Shown here piece by piece: positions 63,015 to 64,000 of a stretch of DNA of 64,000 nt. This DNA comes from Flavobacterium chryseum (GTDB lineage: Bacteria > Bacteroidota > Bacteroidia > Flavobacteriales > Flavobacteriaceae): contig NZ_SNWW01000011.1 in the NCBI RefSeq assembly GCF_004362015.1, positions 1 to 64,000 of the forward strand. Reading direction: 5' to 3'. The notes under the pieces were generated by a model. That model was not told the origin of the DNA. It saw only the letters and a list, made by a program, of their open reading frames with translations, and made no database searches. Both the position numbers and the translations under genes were made by a program. Each line of letters opens with the position of its first letter. Positions within the stretch are counted from its first letter, which is position 1.

Positions 63015-64000
63015 TTATAAGTATTCTCCGTGTTGAGAAATATCTAATCCTAGTTCTTCTTTTTCTTCAGTAACTCTTAGAGGAGTAATTTTATTTACAA
63101 TAAAGAATAAAGCGTAAGAACCAACAAAAGCAAAGATTGAAACAAGAACTAATGCTTTTAATTGGGTTAAGAATAAAGTTGCATCGCCAAAAATTAATCC
63201 CTGGTTTTCACCAACAATTGAATTTACAGTGTTAGAAGCAAAAACTCCGGTTAATAGCATTCCTACCATTCCACCAACACCGTGACAAGCAAAAACGTCA
63301 AGAGCATCGTCGATTTTTCCTTTAGGGAATTTGCTTACTACAAGATTACTAATTACAGCAGCAATAATACCAATTGCCAAAGCGTGAGGAATACTTACGA
63401 AACCAGCAGCAGGCGTTATCGCAACCAAACCTACAACAGCACCAATACAAGCGCCCATAGCAGATAATTTGTGACCTAAAATTTTATCAAGAAAAACCCA
63501 TGCCATAGCAGCAGATGCAGCAGCGATAGTAGTAGTTCCTAAAGCTTGTGCAGCAAGACTTCCGGCTCCAACAGCAGAACCTGCATTGAAACCAAACCAT
63601 CCAAACCATAATAAACCTGTACCTAATAATACATAAGTAATTCTGGCAGGATTTACTTTTTGAACTTTACGTTTTCCTAAGAAAATTGCTCCGGCCAATG
63701 CAGCCCAACCAGCACTCATGTGTACAACTGTACCACCTGCAAAGTCAAGAACTCCCCATTTAAAGAACATTCCGTCAGGATGCCACGTCATGTGACATAA
63801 AGGTGCATAGATGAATATGATAAATAAAACCATGAATAATAAGTAAGCCCAGAAACGAACACGTTCTGCAAAAGCTCCTGTAATTAATGCCGGAGTAATA
63901 ATTGCAAATTTCGCCTGAAATAATGCAAAAAGAATCATCGGAATTGTTGGTGCTAATTCCCAAGCAGTGTTTGCACTGACTCCCTGAAAAAATATATTTG
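63015..64000 (-). CDS. amt: Ammonium transporter, 5' end beyond the window
   Basis: The frame is open to position 64000 on the minus strand, so the start is outside; at least 328 C-terminal residues are present. Amt signatures: AKFAIITPALITGAFAERV, CHMTWHPDGMF, LDFAGGTVVHMSAGWAALAG with conserved His and Trp of the pore, LGTGLLWFGWFGFNAGSA, and CHGVGGMVGMLLTGVFA with the second pore His. The C-terminal tail is KITPLRVTEEKEELGLDISQ and ends QHGEYL. It conducts ammonia or ammonium across the inner membrane. A GlnK/PII gene often lies beside it but is not in the window. Confidence 0.95.
   Translation of the reverse strand, partial: NIFFQGVSANTAWELAPTIPMILFALFQAKFAIITPALITGAFAERVRFWAYLLFMVLFIIFIYAPLCHMTWHPDGMFFKWGVLDFAGGTVVHMSAGWAALAGAIFLGKRKVQKVNPARITYVLLGTGLLWFGWFGFNAGSAVGAGSLAAQALGTTTIAAASAAMAWVFLDKILGHKLSAMGACIGAVVGLVAITPAAGFVSIPHALAIGIIAAVISNLVVSKFPKGKIDDALDVFACHGVGGMVGMLLTGVFASNTVNSIVGENQGLIFGDATLFLTQLKALVLVSIFAFVGSYALFFIVNKITPLRVTEEKEELGLDISQHGEYL

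Overview
The window reads as a piece of chromosome from a Flavobacterium-like member of the Bacteroidota. Grounds for this are the low G+C, start regions with little Shine-Dalgarno signal, promoters of the TTG / TAnnTTTG type, SCKK-style lipoprotein signals, a CTnDOT-like tyrosine integrase, DUF6952 and DUF4349 proteins, and dispersed CGCAGATT palindromes. Species cannot be fixed from the sequence alone.

Positions 1-22,570 are accessory and heavily eroded. An IS end interrupts an OmpA/PD40-type gene (1-880). An HTH antitoxin/AbiEii nucleotidyltransferase pair (1570-2681) and a decayed IS6 element (2733-3481) follow. Next come a triple-PAS histidine kinase with a stand-alone receiver (3589-6482) and an alpha/beta hydrolase. 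A cargo cluster then runs from 8430 to 18,099: two DUF1254/DUF1214 lipoproteins, a wrecked HAD phosphatase, a transporter-like barrel protein, a wrecked DUF4136 lipoprotein, an 812-residue arylsulfatase and a DUF2490 protein. The stretch ends with small mobile-element proteins and a tyrosine integrase (18,748-22,277) against a tRNA-Ser(UGA) gene (22,569-22,653). The 20-base integrase-arm-like motif next to that tRNA recurs at 8231, 11436 and 18493, which suggests repeated, partly erased integrations at the same end.

From 22,814 to 38,998 the content is core-like and almost all on the minus strand: acyl-CoA thioesterase, RibB fused to a degenerate RibA domain, LptF/G permease, LolA, FtsK, diacylglycerol kinase, Tpx, then a DUF6952/thioredoxin/2-Cys peroxiredoxin redox group. 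A wall-recycling set follows: GH3 (NagZ-like), GNAT, a small helical protein, AmpG, a GHL10-type glycosidase and AnmK.

Positions 39,200-44,470 form a second accessory block: two nuclease-fold proteins bracketed by inverted repeats, then small immunity-like proteins, ending in a conserved-looking hairpin element. The rest is metabolic: D-lactate dehydrogenase-type FAD/Fe-S protein, amino-acid permease, a DUF695 protein, a methionine gamma-lyase-type enzyme divergent from an Lrp regulator, dihydrolipoyl dehydrogenase, lipocalin, DoxX, DUF4349, PabB, TilS, DsbD and an ammonium transporter cut by the window end. Intergenic spaces here carry four copies of a long palindromic repeat family and two perfect 23-bp inverted repeats.
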